This document shows positions 50,112-64,000 of a DNA stretch of 64,000 nt, piece after piece. The stretch lies in NCBI RefSeq assembly GCF_040807025.1, contig NC_090944.1, positions 115,018,238-115,082,237 on the forward strand. Reading direction: 5' to 3'. The notes under the pieces were generated by a model. That model made no database searches. It was not told where the DNA came from and was given only the letters and a program-made list of their open reading frames with translations. This DNA comes from Struthio camelus (Eukaryota; Chordata; Aves; Struthioniformes; Struthionidae). Position numbers and translations under genes: made by a program. Within the stretch, counting starts at the first letter, position 1, and every line of letters starts with the position of its first letter.

Positions 50112-53100
50112 CCCAAGTCATTCTTTGAGAGATGTTAATCAAAATAAGGCATTTTACATTTCTCTTCAGTTAAGTCTGCAATGTGAGATGCAAGAACTTG
50201 CCACTAGACAGCACCAATGCTCTGACCAGACCTGTACTCGCAAGGTAACAGCACCGGCTACAAGCATTTTCAGCGCAGAGGAATCTTCTCAGTGGAAGGC
50301 CTGTGTACATGATCCTTAACATCTCAGCCGTTCCCTTTTGAGCTGACAACTTTCACGTGCGCTTAAACGGCAATTGTTGGGCTAGCTAGCTTCAGGTTGG
50401 GAACCTAGCTTTAGGTTCCTTCTCCCTCTATCTCCTCAAAAAGAGCAAACACAGAACATTTTCAAATAGGAAAAAAATCTCATTTAAAATGTTTACATTT
50501 AGCTTTCACATAGACTAACAAAGATTAAAAAACATCAGTGGGAACTGAAATTTGACTGAAGGGAAGGGAGTGTAAAAAGCATACTGCTTCTCAGTTTGAT
50601 CCTTGTGCTTCAGCCCCAGGTTTCACACTTGCTTGATCCAGGGGACAAAATCGGCTTCTTTCCAGTTCTTTGCAATGAACTAAATGAACTAAATCCCAAT
50701 TCTGCAAGTATTCATGCTTTCGTACAAGCTTCACATAAGCTGCTTTGTCAAATATGCAGGTGAATAAGTGCTTATCGAATCTTGTTTTAGAGACGTGTAA
50801 TGCCAAAGCAGGCTGTTTATTTATGTCACTGTAGTATATATATATACACAAGTTGCAAGAAAAGTAACACCCTCATCTGCCATAAAGCTCCATATAGTTA
50901 GAGCTACTGCTAAAATGAACACTAAGTTAATAGATTACACAAAAGTCAAAAATGTAAAATCTTAAAGTGAAATCCTAGCTGTATTGAAATCAAGAGTGCC
51001 ATCAGCTTTAGAGGAGCTGGGATTTCAACTACAGTGCCCACAAAAACACAGATGAACCACAGTGAGGATTATCTATATAAGCATCAACCAAATATAGGAC
51101 ATTAATGCAGTTACTGTAATATCAAATATTATGATTAAAGCTTTCAAAAGGAATCGTGATGTTGGAGATCTCCAATTTTAGTTTGCCGATACTTCAGAAA
51201 ATCTGTTTTTAAGAAAGCATTCAGCACCCACTGTATGAAAAAGCCGCTCATTTAAAGGTGTTTTACCATGAAGGTCAGAAACAGGTCACTTACAAATCTT
51301 AGCAGGAATACTCTACAGTATTACAGTACAGCATTGCATCTACTAACACTGCAGCAGATTAAAAGTATCGGATTTATTGTATATTATGGATCACTGTGCG
51401 AAGAGAGTTTGAGAGATGTATACAACTTGTTCTGTCATATTAACTAGTGTTTCCAACAGAGAACACCTGTGGAGAAAATTGGCAGCTTTCAGAGGCAAGC
51501 GCATGGAAAAACAATCACCGAGTATGCTTCTGACATCTTTTTTCCACGGAAGTGGCAAGATAAATTGAAGACGACCGAGACAGAAAACCATGGTTAGCGA
51601 TAGCTCCATCCTTACTCTTGGATGGAGAGTGACTGGTCACCCACAGAAGGCGTCCCCTGGCATATCCTTTAATTACGGCAGCATAAGGCACAAACTAGAA
51701 TCATGAATTCCACTTTCCAGGAAGAGGAGGAGCTGGGTTGTCACTGAACAACCTGGACAAAACTCTGCTAAAGGCTGTAACAGCTCTATGAGCCACGGAT
51801 TCATAGCTGAGTTGTGCTGCAAAACTGTGGTTAGGCTTTCTGCCCGTTCAACAGATAGAACAGAAATTGGCCCATATTCCATCAAGGATTTGAGGCTCCT
51901 CTGTCTGAAATTATGTTAAATGTTGTTATTATGTCACGAGCTGAGATTACACTTTGTCTGTTTGGATTGCAGAAGCGTATCTATAATTTGAAGGAAATCA
52001 AACATTTTAAAAACGATTCATCTGTAGATTCACTGAGGGAAACTGTTCCAAAACAGCAAATAAAAACATGCATTTCATAAGCCTCCGATTTGGTGGTTTA
52101 TCTGGGAAAGCAAATGGAAAATGAACAAAAGAGAAGTCTGCAAACTGTACCCCAAAATAATAAAAGCCAAGAAATTCAAAATTAAGACTCACAAAGCTTT
52201 ATTCAGAGGGCCAATATGGCATACTAGGGGAGTGCATGGCAGAAGACAGACCACACCACAGGCAAGCGGGCTGAGAGCTGAAATCTAGCCTTGTTTCTCT
52301 TGTGCTCATTTTGGGTTACAATTTTTTAGCAGTCTTTATGTGTTCAATATAAAAAAGGCTACTACAGTTTGCCAGCCTGTAGCTAATTCCAAGGGGAATG
52401 GGAGTGGACAACAAGTCTGAACAAAGCCATAATTAGAAGGATATCATTTCCCACAACTCTATTTAGCCAACACAGAAAACATTAAGCGTATATTTGCATC
52501 TATTGCATCAAAAAGCATACTTTATAAAGTAAAGAAGCTGCAACTGGACAGTTATAAGACAACATCTGAACTCTGGTATATTTTAGCGATCAATATTGCA
52601 TCAGAGAAAAAACCCCAAATGGTACTAGGAGACAGAAGATAAGGGTATTTGTTTAAAATTTAATTATAAGACCTATACTCAGACATAGCTATAGTTGTGT
52701 AAATCTAGAGTAACTCCATTTGCCCATACAGTTTGTATAGATGTCATTGAATTCACTGTACTCTTCAATCATCACTTTTTATCTGTTGTATAATCTCTAC
52801 TGCTGTTTTAAATATACAGAAGATAATTCAGTTGACTTCACTGGTTTGCCTTCTCTTGGGCAGCAAATTTTTCAAATATTACAACCCACGCAGAACCTGG
52901 CTTGAACAACGTTGGAAGTGACAGTCTACAAAAGCAAGAGCATGGAGTTAGTTCAGCAGAGTGCACTGCATCTTCGCACTTTTCCTACTACAGACTTCCA
53001 TAGAGAGCCGCAAGGCAAGCACCTTATTAATAATTATTCATAATATTATCATACCTGACAGCCCTAAAAATCAAGCAGCACCCAACTCTGCTAGGAAATG

Positions 53101-56100
53101 TACAAGAACAGAACACAAAAAGCTTATTTCCTCAGGGATTTACAATCCAAATATATGTAAATATATATTTTTATACATATGCATACATATTCACATAGAT
53201 GTGTATGTAAACATAGACAAGATAGAGATAGGAAGGATTAATACTATTTCCATGTTGTATTATGATCAATATGAATTTTAGCTATTTTTCCCTGTTTCTA
53301 CTTTCCTTCTGTGTGCACCATGGACAGGAAGGGTTAAGAAAATACACATTGGTTCTAGAGCAGCAGGAAAGACTTTTTTTTAATTTTATTTTTCAATCCA
53401 TTGGCGTGATTTTGCTGGAAATTTCAAACTAGCATGAATAAATCCATTACAGTTTCAATACAAATAAAACTATTTACCTTAAGTGTATCTGAAAACACAC
53501 ACAAGCTGTAGAAAACATGTATTAGTACCATAGAAAACATGCATTAGTTGTACCAAGACGTACAGTTCCCTTAAAATTGTTTCTAATGATGCAATTACTG
53601 GCTTGACTAACTTTTTTATAACTCATTAGGCACCTTTTTGGCATCAAGCCTATCTATTGGATAACTGCATTGCTATGTAGTTTAACTTCTTTTCTTGAGG
53701 AAAGAAAACTGCTTTACTGTTTCCATATGTCCAAAATAGTAAGTATTTAACACTCAAAGGAGAGAGAGATTGTTTCACAAGTGGTTTAGCTCAAGTCCTG
53801 CTGCTCTTTTCCAACTTCAAAAAAATTGTAACTAGAGTAAAAGACGATCATCTAAAATTAGGAACACCATAAAAGTCATATTGAATCACAGCAACACTTT
53901 AACTCAGCTCATTTGGGTTTATGTCAGAGTGGTAACATACTTCTGAAGAGACACTCTGCAATGTACAGTCATGCAATAATCTGCCCAGAGGGGACACAAT
54001 TTCTTCTGAACAGAAGACTTCTACCACTTACTACAATTATTTTAAGCATTAGCTTTGATATTGATGAAACTATTGTTCAGCTAACATCTTAAAATCTGCC
54101 ATGATCTTACTTTCAATACCATTTGGTGATAGGATTCCACAGATACTTATGTATTATGTTTTAAAGAGAAAACTATTTTTCATATTAAACAGTGGCCTTC
54201 ATTTTCAGCCACTGAGCTAGATAAGCCAATGATTCAGCTATTCAGAGAGCAAGCAAAGGAACTGATTGATAATGACCAAAATGTTATTTTTTTCAGCCAT
54301 TGGAGACAATCATAGTAATACTTAGCTCTTACTGGTTGCTTTTCCTGAGAGAATCATGCTTTAAATAGAATTCATGATCATTAGCCCTATGAAGTTACTT
54401 GTCTAAGCTGAGGCAGGAAAACTACAGGACGCTGGGGAGAGCTGAATTTTTTTCCCAAGTCTCAGTTAGGGTTCCACTTACTAGATAGTGCTTATTTCAC
54501 GTGGGTGAAGATATAGTAACAAAACTTACTGCAAACTGGAACTGTGTTTTACATAGCAAAAAAAAAAGGGACAAGACTGGTCTTTTCAGATACAACGTTC
54601 AGTATATCGGCAAAGATCGTGTTATGATTTCTGGGCTTGAGCATGCTGAAACTTATTTTAGGTGCAAGAATTCAATCAGCACATTTTAATTTAAAGGCAT
54701 TTAAAAAAGAAAAAACATATACATACACTGATGACGTCATTGTCAGCAACACAGTGCTAAGGTCTTGCCTTTGCCTTTGGAAAAAAACTTAGATGGTGTT
54801 GATAAGCAGAACGTCTCTAGCTCGCTCCTCTGGAATTTCACCAGCTAATCTCCCAGCGAAAGTCTGATGTTTCGTGGTACTAGACAATAGCCATTTATCC
54901 GGGATTTGTGGTAGAATATAAAAAACAATGGCTATGCTTCACTACTGAAGAGTAATAGTTTTGGAAGGGTATTACTAAGAACAAGTCTACCACACCCTGT
55001 AACAGACCTTCAGAAAGATCAGTAGACTTGCCAGAAAAAGAGGGGAAGGAGACAAAAGAGCTGATGTTACACGCAGGAAAAACTTCCTTCAGAAGCTCAA
55101 GCTGTCAATGCCAATAGTAAAACACAGTCGTAACAGTTTCTAGGGCAGAAACTCCTTGATCATAATAACCTTATAAGGCAGGTCAAGGTTAACCTCAGGC
55201 AACTGAGAAATGAGATTGTTCAAAAGCAGAATCCAACTGTCAACATCCTGGTTTCCTTCAACAGCTGGGTGGAAAAGATGACTGTGAAACAAAATATAGT
55301 AAATGAAATATACGGAAAGATTTGTGTCATTTTTTTCCCCCTTCCTAATGAGAGAGAACAATGCTAGGTTAGCATTATTTTCATTTCTTTGGTTCATAAG
55401 ATTGAAAAGGAAGGACAGATTAAAGCGCAGTTCATATCATCTGCTCCCACATCTCTCAGTCTCATTCATTAAAGACAATAGTTTATAGCTGAAGGCATAG
55501 AGGAGGATTTGGATAAAAGGCTAATTTCACAATGACAGTCACTTTCCATTTGTTTCGCTATAAATTTTGCAAGCATAAGCATAAATAATACATAGCCTTG
55601 CTGACTCGCAAGGAGTCCTATGAGGAGCAATAAGGAGCACGCAGAAAGCATGTAGAAAGGTAAGCTATCAGATCTCACCAGTTTAAGGTCCTACCAAAAG
55701 CCAGTACCTTTCAGAGGTTCAGCTTAAAAAAACAAAAAAAAAAAAACCAAAAAAACCCAACCTCCTGGCTGAGGGTACTGAAACAGAAGACCTCTGCATA
55801 ACTTAAAACAGCCTGATCAGAAATTTCCATTTTTTAGGTGCTATTTACCATCCCCATTCCATTAGTTTACTACTTAGAGGTTATTTTTTTGTATGCATTC
55901 TCCAAAAGACACACTATTAAAATTTTAGATCTCTTCCCCACCACCAATGCTTTACACAACTGGCAGAAGTTTTCAAACAAGTACGTGCATTTTAGGAGCG
56001 ATAAACTTTCTTCCTGGTGTGAATCAGTCAGCGAAGTCAAATTCCTGCAGGAAAATCAGTCACTCGAAAAGAAAAGAATATGCATATTGAAAATGGAAGA

Positions 56101-57903
56101 GCCGTGGTCTATAACCTCTCACATATAAACAGCTGCTTCTAGTATAGCTTGGTATCAAAATGCTGTGGGTCTTTGGCATCCAGTGTCCAGTGTTATAGGA
56201 ACGGCTAGTGAAATTCTTAGCAGTTAAATACAAGATAAGAGCATCACATTCAGCATTCTTCTTGGCACCTTCACTGGAAGGCAAAGGACTGAATAAATCT
56301 GGAGGTTCGTAGAGCTCTGGAATTTTCCCCTCTCGCTCGAGTTGAAGGACATGGGCAGACCCGTGAATCTGCATGCCACCATACTCTTGCTGTGCCTTTT
56401 CTGTGGTCGCCTTTTGTCTCCAGCTGTTAACTCTGCAGCAGCAGCACAGCTTTTCACAAGAAGGAATCTCAGATTTTAAAGAAACGCTCCGCAAGAGTTT
56501 TATTTTTCCTGCCACTTCTTATGGACCACAAGCACTTACATGCCTCCAGGCCTTGTGGAGGCCTGCAGACATGACACAAGCCTTCCAAAACACGTATTCC
56601 TTTCTTGAAAGGCTTAGCCAGCACATGGAGTTGTGCAGTATCCATCAGTTTCTCTGTATTTCAAAAGGACTGCCCCCCTCCCCAACCACAACAGGTCCAC
56701 CCTCCTTCCCTGGATCCGTACTTTTTCTTAACAGCATGTTATACTTTTTGGATACTCTAAGTTCAAATAAACCCACAAATATGAAGTTAAACCTTCATAT
56801 TTCATAAAGGCCAGTAATAGCATGCTTTAGCAAGAGCAGAAGGCATGCCACAACCTGATCCTGATTTTCTGCCCTTGAACTCTTGAATTAATTATAACAA
56901 ATTACAGGGAGCCCCACTACAATTTATAAGCACAATAAACTCCCTTATAACCACCTATAATTTTATCAAGTTAATCCAAATACCTAAAGAATTATACAAT
57001 ACAGTATTCCAACATGCCTCTTAGAGTAAAAATTTTGGGAAGCCATATTCTCTTGTCTTTCAAGCCCTCTCAGCAAAGGCTAAATTTGGTCTCTTCAAGC
57101 CAGAGTTCAGCAAAGCCAAGCCCTGGTGACAACACTATACTTTTATTCTTGTAAAAGCTGGAGTGCAATTGCAGAAATAAAGCAAAATAATCAAAATCAC
57201 AGAGTGAGAATAAACCTGTATTTTAGTGAGTTTTCAGCTAAAAAATAATATTCAATACAAGTATAAATATTATACTGAAACACTAGAACAAAATATTTGG
57301 GAGCAAAGGGTTCACTAGGGACACTTTGAAAATATGCCATGTGTCCATCTGTTCTGGGTTTTAAGCACATGCTTAAACTTTCATTGTTCAACATGACAAT
57401 CCCATTGATTTCAGACTACTTATATAGTTAAGCTTAACTATACGCTCACGTCTCCAGAGATGACAAATCTCTGCAGAGATTCAAAGATTACAAAACAAGA
57501 GACACTTATCAGTTTTACTTCAGTTTTAATCATAAAGAAGTAGGACTGATTCAGGTAGCTGAATCACCTGAGAGACCAACTGTAGTAATTCCACATACAG
57601 CTTTTCATCTGTAGATCTTAAATGTTGTACGTAAGGATTAGTATTCTCATTCTTCCACCCTACTTCCTTAAAAAAAGCATAAATAAAACATAAAAAAGCA
57701 CAGTGAGAAAACAGGGAGCTAAGGAAGGATGCAACTTCCCATAACAGTGGTGACATTGGAACTGAACCCAGATCTACTCTCAACCAGTAGTGTCCATAGG
57801 TCAAACGGATATCAAAGCCTACAAGAAAAATTCCTCTTACTAAACCTTCTTAAACCTTTCTGTGTGGTTTGCAATTAAAAAAAAAAAATCAATATGCAAC
57901 AGG

Positions 57904-57922
57904 TTTTTTTTTTTTTTTTTTT
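57904..57922. repeat. T-run, about 19 T
   Basis: It reads as A19 on the minus strand, directly after a GC-rich block (57950-58290), and may be a retroposition tail. Confidence 0.88.
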
Positions 57923-60900
57923 ATGAATGCTAACCTATGAAGTCTCACACAACTCCCCTCACCACCACTGCCACCTTCACCCTCCTACTAAGGGGGTCTC
58001 CCCCATTTGTAATACAGGGCCCCAGGGCTCGCTCTTCCCATCCTGGACTCCCACACGCCAGAGGCAGCTGAGCACCCTGACATGGGACCCTGTGAGGAGC
58101 CAGGGCTTTCACATGCAGTGCCACCATCCAGCTCAGGAGCACAAAAAGCAGGAGCTGTGCTGCGCTCCGGGGGGCATGCCACCAAGGAGAGGCTGCTTTG
58201 CAGAGCAGGGTACGACCAGCCATCACCCCTAGGACTGCCACAGCCTTGGGCTACCACCCCTCCTTTGCTGCATGACGTAAGGCACGTGCTCCAGCTAGCT
58301 ATAGGAGTTCCAATTGCATATAGGCTCTACCTATTTATAAATGCTCAAACATATGACCTGGCATGCAGCTTACGTGTCATTTCCCAGTTAGTCTCATCCT
58401 CAAAACAGCAGACCCCATGCACTGAGCAACCCATGCCCCCAAACCCTTAAATGCACGAAAGTAATGGCAACTGGGAAGATCCATCCTCACAAAGATGTAA
58501 AAATGGAAAGATGAGCAATGTCTACGTACACTGAAGACTACTAGACTTGATAGGGAAGAGGAGCACAAAAAAAACAGTAAGAGTTTAGATTTACTTCCTT
58601 TACTCATATGCGTTGACTCATTTCAAAATATGCTGTTGCCTGCCCTGAAAAGTATATGCAGCTAACCTTCTAGCTGTCTCCACTGTGGGAAAAGGTGGTT
58701 TAAGTTACATATAGAAGCTACATGAGTCAACAGTTTGAAAATTCTCCTGGTAGCCAGCCAGGTTAATGGTCAAGCAGGTTAGAATATCACGCTAAAAAAA
58801 TGTGGTGAGCTAACTAGAACATATGTATACTCCAGCTCATACTCTGGAACACTGAAAATAAATATAGAGATGAACCATTTAAAAATTAGGTCAAGTACAG
58901 ATATAACTCCAAATTATTCTTAAGACATAAAACAAATGTGAAGAGCTCCATATGCTCCATGCTCCCCGCTCCATTACATCAGCTTAGTTTAATAAAAGAC
59001 ATTGTATCCACCCCATAAACCCTATCTCATATTTAAATATATATTATAAGGAAATATTCTCCTATAATGGAGCTCTAAACCCTATAATAACAAAAGTCAG
59101 CTACTCTTTTTCCTGAGTGAGTATACTTCTATGCGTTGCTGGTGAAATTGAATAGAGCGTACACCAGCGAACAACTGGTATGCATACCTAAGTATCCAAA
59201 CGCACACCACAAAATAATCGCTTTGCAGGTGCAGACTGGCATGCAAGTGTTTGCAAGTGTTACTTTATTCAAAGAGCAAACAAACACATTCAAACTCACA
59301 GAAAATGTGCTTAACCAGAACTTAAAAAAAAAAATTAAGTCTCTAGTAGCCTGCCGTGGAAGCTTGTTCATGGATTTATGGAACTCATTAAAAAAATCAT
59401 CAGTAAAACCTTCAGGTACTATTCTAGCCTCCCAAAATCAAAACCCAAGAAAGCTCTGCTGAGGTTAGTGGAATTTTACCTTGTAAGGAGTTAAAATTCA
59501 GTCCAGTCACCACTGCCTTTTACAGTAGCCAGCCCTAGTAGTAAGAAAACACTGCTTGAAACAAGACATAATGAAGTTGCCCTCTATCTATAGGGTCCTC
59601 AGTACAGTAGCTTCCATTCCTGTGAAAAGATTACGGAAGGACCTACATTAGAGTGCCTCTAGTCTACTCACTGACTGCCATGTAGTAGAAAACAAGGAAA
59701 CTCAGGTTGTTTTCCCCCTCCAAGACCTTGGCAACCTCAGTGTTTTCACAGGGTTAGTCTAAAATAGTCACCCCACAAGTCAGCAGATAATCCAAGAAAA
59801 CCATGGCCAAGGAAGTTCTAATGTCTCAGTGAACATAACCCTGCAGAAGTGAACACAGCTCTGATAACAACAGGATGTTGCCAGAGAAATATGTGAGTTA
59901 GTGCCCTGTTTGGGGGGGGAAGGGGGAGAAGAGTAGACTCATTTTATGAAATGAATAATTATTCTTTGTAAAAGCTTCAAAAACAGCTGAAGATATCAAG
60001 TGCAAAAGCAGCTGCCAAAGATAAAACAGTGAACCAGTAAACATCTCACTGCACAGGAATCTGCCATCTTCCGACACAGAGATTTCTGCCAAATTCTTGT
60101 TGAGACTTTCAACTGTGCAAGGGCCTCCACACAAACGCTTCTTTTAAACACATTCAGAGACCTCAGGATTGTATGGACATCTAATTGCAGCTCCTTTAGC
60201 TTTATACCCTGCCAGTATTGGAAAAAATGTTTAAATATCAAGCTTCCTGAAAAGGGCTATGTCTAGAGCACTAGTTTCACGTTTTGTGTCTCAGCAAGAG
60301 AGAAGGGTAAAAGACATTGCTCCACCCTGCAGTATAGCCATCAAAATTCAATAAATCTAATGAAGACTAGCACTGCTACTGCAACCATTGCCTATTAAAT
60401 TCTTGAAATTTAAGCAGCAATTAATAAGCCCAATGCAAAACACAAGTCTCTTTGTTTGCAAGTTACTGCTCCTGGATCACCTTCTATCTCTGAACTTTCT
60501 GATGCTGTAGCCAAATTTTAGACATTTACCTGAGACCTCCTATTTAGGAGACCAGTGAGCCGTGGCTGCCTTTTCAGTACATGCAGTAGGAAAAAGAGAC
60601 GATGAATCACCTCAGGAAAGTGATCCACAATGGAGAAATCCTGAATCATTCTCTGGAAATGCCCATTTCTCCTCAAAGATTGCACAGGAAGTCTAGACTG
60701 ACCTTTCTCCTGACCGAAGCACCAAGAGTAAACTACACAAGTAAAGTAGGCTCAGCCAGCATCACTAAGACTTAAGTGGTACATCCTTCACTAAGTCCAC
60801 ACTTCACTAAGGAGAGACTGCTAGTCCCCACTCCTGCATCACCTGGGAAGATAAGCAGGAGAATACTAGCCCCAATCTAGCTAATATATTCACACGTCAA

Positions 60901-63900
60901 AAATAACACCTTAAACTATAGCAGGACACAAGTCAGAGGCAGCATACTAATCTATGAGGTACACATAATATTTATACAGTGATGCTTAATGAACGGGCAA
61001 CTGCATTCTGCAGTGATACACATTCCTACCACACCCTAAGGAGGAAAAAAAAAAGTCTGTCAAGCACTTTGCAATAGTCTAAATGACAAAGGCAATGGAT
61101 GTCAGAGTTTGCAGATTATAAGAGGAATGATCCCTTTCATCTTTATGTGAAAAGCTGCATGAAGGCTGATAGCCAGTTCTGTGACTTAAGCCTTTAAGGA
61201 TGACAGGGTGTTTCCCATTTTTCCACTTGCCCTGTCCTTCTTCTGGAAACAGAAAATCTGTTTTTCTAGGGAAAACAAAATTAATCCATTACAGTAACTA
61301 CAGCGGTTATGCTAAAAATTTCATAGAAGAGGAAGAGAACGGACATAACACATACAGTAATTCTCAGGATAACTCTGACCAAACTACTCACTGTAAGCTA
61401 CAAGGGAGAAATTAGAAATAGATATTTGTTGAATTAACTTTCTCCTTTCTTCTGTCTGAAAATACAATGAATAGATTCATAAACATGTACAATGCCTTCC
61501 CCCCAAACAAGCTTGGCTTAATAAAACACTAATGTAACGGGTCAGACCGAGCTCTGAAAAGTTGGGAAGGGCCTTGGTTGCACTATCACAAATTAAGTGG
61601 ATGATAAACTGTCCTTTTTAATAAGTAACCAAGTATCATTTGGTCTTTGCTTTCAAAGTGGCTTGTTTTATGCAAGTGTTTTTTTTTTTTTTCATTTTAT
61701 GGGCAACAGGACTTTATTTTCTTTTTCTCTTTCTTCTTCTCAATTAAGGAAACAAAAGGAAACAGTTCTAGTTCCAGCATGTCACCTCTTTGATGCTACG
61801 CTTATTTATTTTCATCAAAGTGTATTCAAAAATGGGCTATTTTAAGCTAGCAAATTTCTTCTTGCATCTGTTCCATGCAAGACTACTACAAACCACGTCC
61901 TCTGCCCTGTGCTCTCTGCCAGCTCAGAGAGATGCCTGTATACACAACATACATATTGATGCAATATAACAACGCACCCACAAAATTGAATTGCATTCAT
62001 TATCACATTTACAAAGTGCTCCCAGGCCCAAAGTGCTCTTACCTGTGGCCAATCCCAACGGGAGAAATGATTAACAACGCTTAGCAGCTCTGAGAATTGC
62101 ACCCTTCAGTGCGGATTGAGAACACAGGAAATATAACAGATACCTTGAAATGCTGTGGGGTTTTCCAGCAGATAATAGCACTCCCATTTAAAAACAATAT
62201 TGTCCTTATGAATTTTTATATGCTCTAACTGTTACAGAGTAAAGCCAAGGAACTACATCTCTCCTACCTCTGCTGCTGTCCCGTTTTTTAAGGTTTGGAA
62301 AAACCTCATCAGCTACCATTATCTCTTCCCAGTGCTTTTCCTGATCCCAGTACTACATGAAGCAACAAAGAGAAAGGATTTGCAAAAGGTACCTTAGCTC
62401 AATCCCTCCACCCAAAAAACCAAAAAAACCTACCAAAGCTAAACAGTTTACTCTTGATGTATGTAAGCTTTCACTTTCTTTAAGGAATGCAAAAGGCGGT
62501 CTCTCCTGGGTCAGAAGCTGGTTAGATCCCCCCAAAGAGGTGTCAGAATTCTTCATTGATTTCCTTCTCTTTAAGGATCACAAAATGGTCTATGTACCAG
62601 GTTCGGTCCAGCAGAACTTCAGTTTTTCCTGCTGAAATTAAGGTTTAATCTTTACTATTCTATGCAATTCAAGACCCGTTTTTAACATGGTAGTTTGTGG
62701 TCATGCCCTAACCATGAACAGGTACTTCTTCATCTGTCCTGCTGCATATATCTACATTTTCTCTCCGTCAGGTTCCCTCTGCACTTCTGAAATGGCTGCA
62801 CAGTTAAAGCATTGTCAATTCTAAAGTTTCACAGGCCCCTCAAAATCATGGTATTATTTTAAAATAATACTTTTTCTGCTTGGTAAAGTTAGGAGTTTTC
62901 ACTGCCTGTTTTTGAAAGCTATGGAGTACTCAGAGTCATACTTTTCATGCCTTGTTTTGATTTCCTTACTGTGTTACAGATCTAGTTTGATGTTGGTTTC
63001 GAATATCAAATAAAAAAAAAAGAAAACTCACAAACACCCGCATACTGAAATTCATAGAATTATACCATTTCAACAGCTGTAAAGTTTAAGGAAAATCCTC
63101 AAATACTCAATATAAATCACAAGCAGTGATAATAAAATTGTTACATCATTCTACCAAATGCATAATCTTTTCAAGAGTCTGAATCATTTCTGGTCCCCAG
63201 ATACGGCAAAAAGCATCCATTTTCCTCAGCCTCCAGCAAGAGTGCCTCAGTATTTAGTGCAAGCTCAGGCCGCCCAAGCAATGTACAGATCCAGCAAGTG
63301 TCTCCAAGAGCATGCATGCCCGGGTAGACAGAAAAGGAAGATACCAAATGTCTTCTCCCAAGTGCATATGCTTCCACCAGCACGGTTGGCATGGAGGGAT
63401 TCAGGCAGCTGTGCCAGACCACAGAGGAAACTCTCTCACTCTGTGTAAATTGCATACCTTCATCATTTAAGAAAAGTAGAAACTCAAAATGTTACCATTG
63501 CTATTGTTTGAAAGAGCCCAATGAAAACTCCAGGGTACTTCAAAAGCATCACTTCTACTAAAATTGAACACAATTCAGGAGAGAGATATGTAAGAACATG
63601 TGACTAAGCTCCAGCACATAAAATAACTATTATTTCCTTATGATCAGATGAAAACACAATACTGTCTAATGCCAAGACATTCCTGTTACAACATTTCTAG
63701 CCATCACAGCCACTGCCTTCAAAATACACTAAAGCAAGAATGCAGGCTGAAGTATCTAAGATTGTGTATTTATAGTTATGCAACGCTATTTTTTAGAATT
63801 GCTACATATGTAACGCACAACCACACATACGAAAACACATTCACTTTCTGGTCTAAAAGCACAGTATAATGCAATAGATTAGATCTAAGCATCAACAGCT

Positions 63901-64000
63901 TCTTAAAATATCTGGCACAAAGAGCTCAGCTTTCAATAAACACACACAGAGAACAAGCTCCCCATTCACTGAAGAAAGTCAGCAGAGAGAAGGGTTTGCC

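Larger units (their letters stand above)
48145..64000 (-). other. PTPN14: PTPN14 upstream intron, 3' part
   Basis: I searched by eye for the exon encoding the preceding FERM residues (human FFGVMFYVPNVSWLQQEATR) on the minus strand and did not find it. The remaining 15.9 kb is therefore read as intron running off the right edge. It holds a 10-bp hairpin at 49856-49879, a TATA/CTATA-rich tract at 49958-50035, A- and T-runs, an AT-rich tract at 53145-53220, and a GC-rich block at 57950-58290. The scan was visual, so a short missed exon cannot be ruled out. Confidence 0.7.

Noticed and set aside
52007..52192. Minus-strand frame with YYFGVQFADFSF resembling FFGVMFYVP
   Set aside because: Only a few letters agree, the flanking FERM residues are absent, and no proper splice sites bound it.
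53731..53760. Minus-strand YYFG peptide suggesting the missing FERM THYFGLWF exon
   Set aside because: The following residues are HME, not LWF, and there is no acceptor or frame support.
57927..58450. Several overlapping 70-120-codon frames on both strands
   Set aside because: GC-rich DNA has few stop codons. The frames overlap each other, and none has a recognisable domain.
63158..63455. Opposed frames of about 95 codons near the right edge
   Set aside because: Both strands are open over the same bases with no homology. Treated as chance.

Overview
The window is vertebrate genomic DNA, most likely from a bird. It is AT-rich, with short coding exons bounded by GT-AG introns, and it carries decayed CR1 LINE sequence, the retroposon typical of birds and other sauropsids. 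Two convergent genes account for all the coding sequence I can support. The order is the one I recall for human chromosome 1q: SMYD2 on the plus strand, then PTPN14 on the minus strand.

Left edge (1-880): the end of the last SMYD2 intron, the final SMYD2 coding exon (486-566), and a short 3' UTR with AATAAA at 847-852. From about 880 to 2110 is a spacer with no gene seen. From about 2110 to 9820 is the probable PTPN14 3' UTR and flank. It contains a 5'-truncated CR1 (7209-8070) and an older CR1 scrap (about 8622-8795), both antisense to PTPN14.

From 9821 to 48144 lie sixteen consecutive coding exons of PTPN14 (PEZ), read on the minus strand. All junctions are GT-AG, and codon phase is conserved across every one. 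They give about 1076 residues, from late in the FERM F1 lobe to the stop. Roughly 115 N-terminal residues, and presumably two coding exons plus the promoter, lie beyond the right edge. If that is right the whole protein is near 1190 residues. The order is FERM (nine small exons), a 1490-bp exon encoding the disordered linker with two PPxY motifs, then the tyrosine phosphatase domain (six exons).

From 48145 to 64000 is part of the large upstream intron, with no coding exon recognised. It has simple repeats, hairpins and one GC-rich block next to a long T-run that may be a retrocopy.

SMYD2 is a protein-lysine methyltransferase. PTPN14 is a junctional and cytoplasmic FERM phosphatase that restrains YAP. 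They are neighbours, not a shared pathway. I found no prokaryotic-type system, RNA gene or CRISPR array. The hunt items are small: antisense CR1 in the UTR, a possible cryptic exon, hairpins, a possible retrocopy, and family-specific catalytic residues. Comparisons with human proteins are from memory, not from a search.
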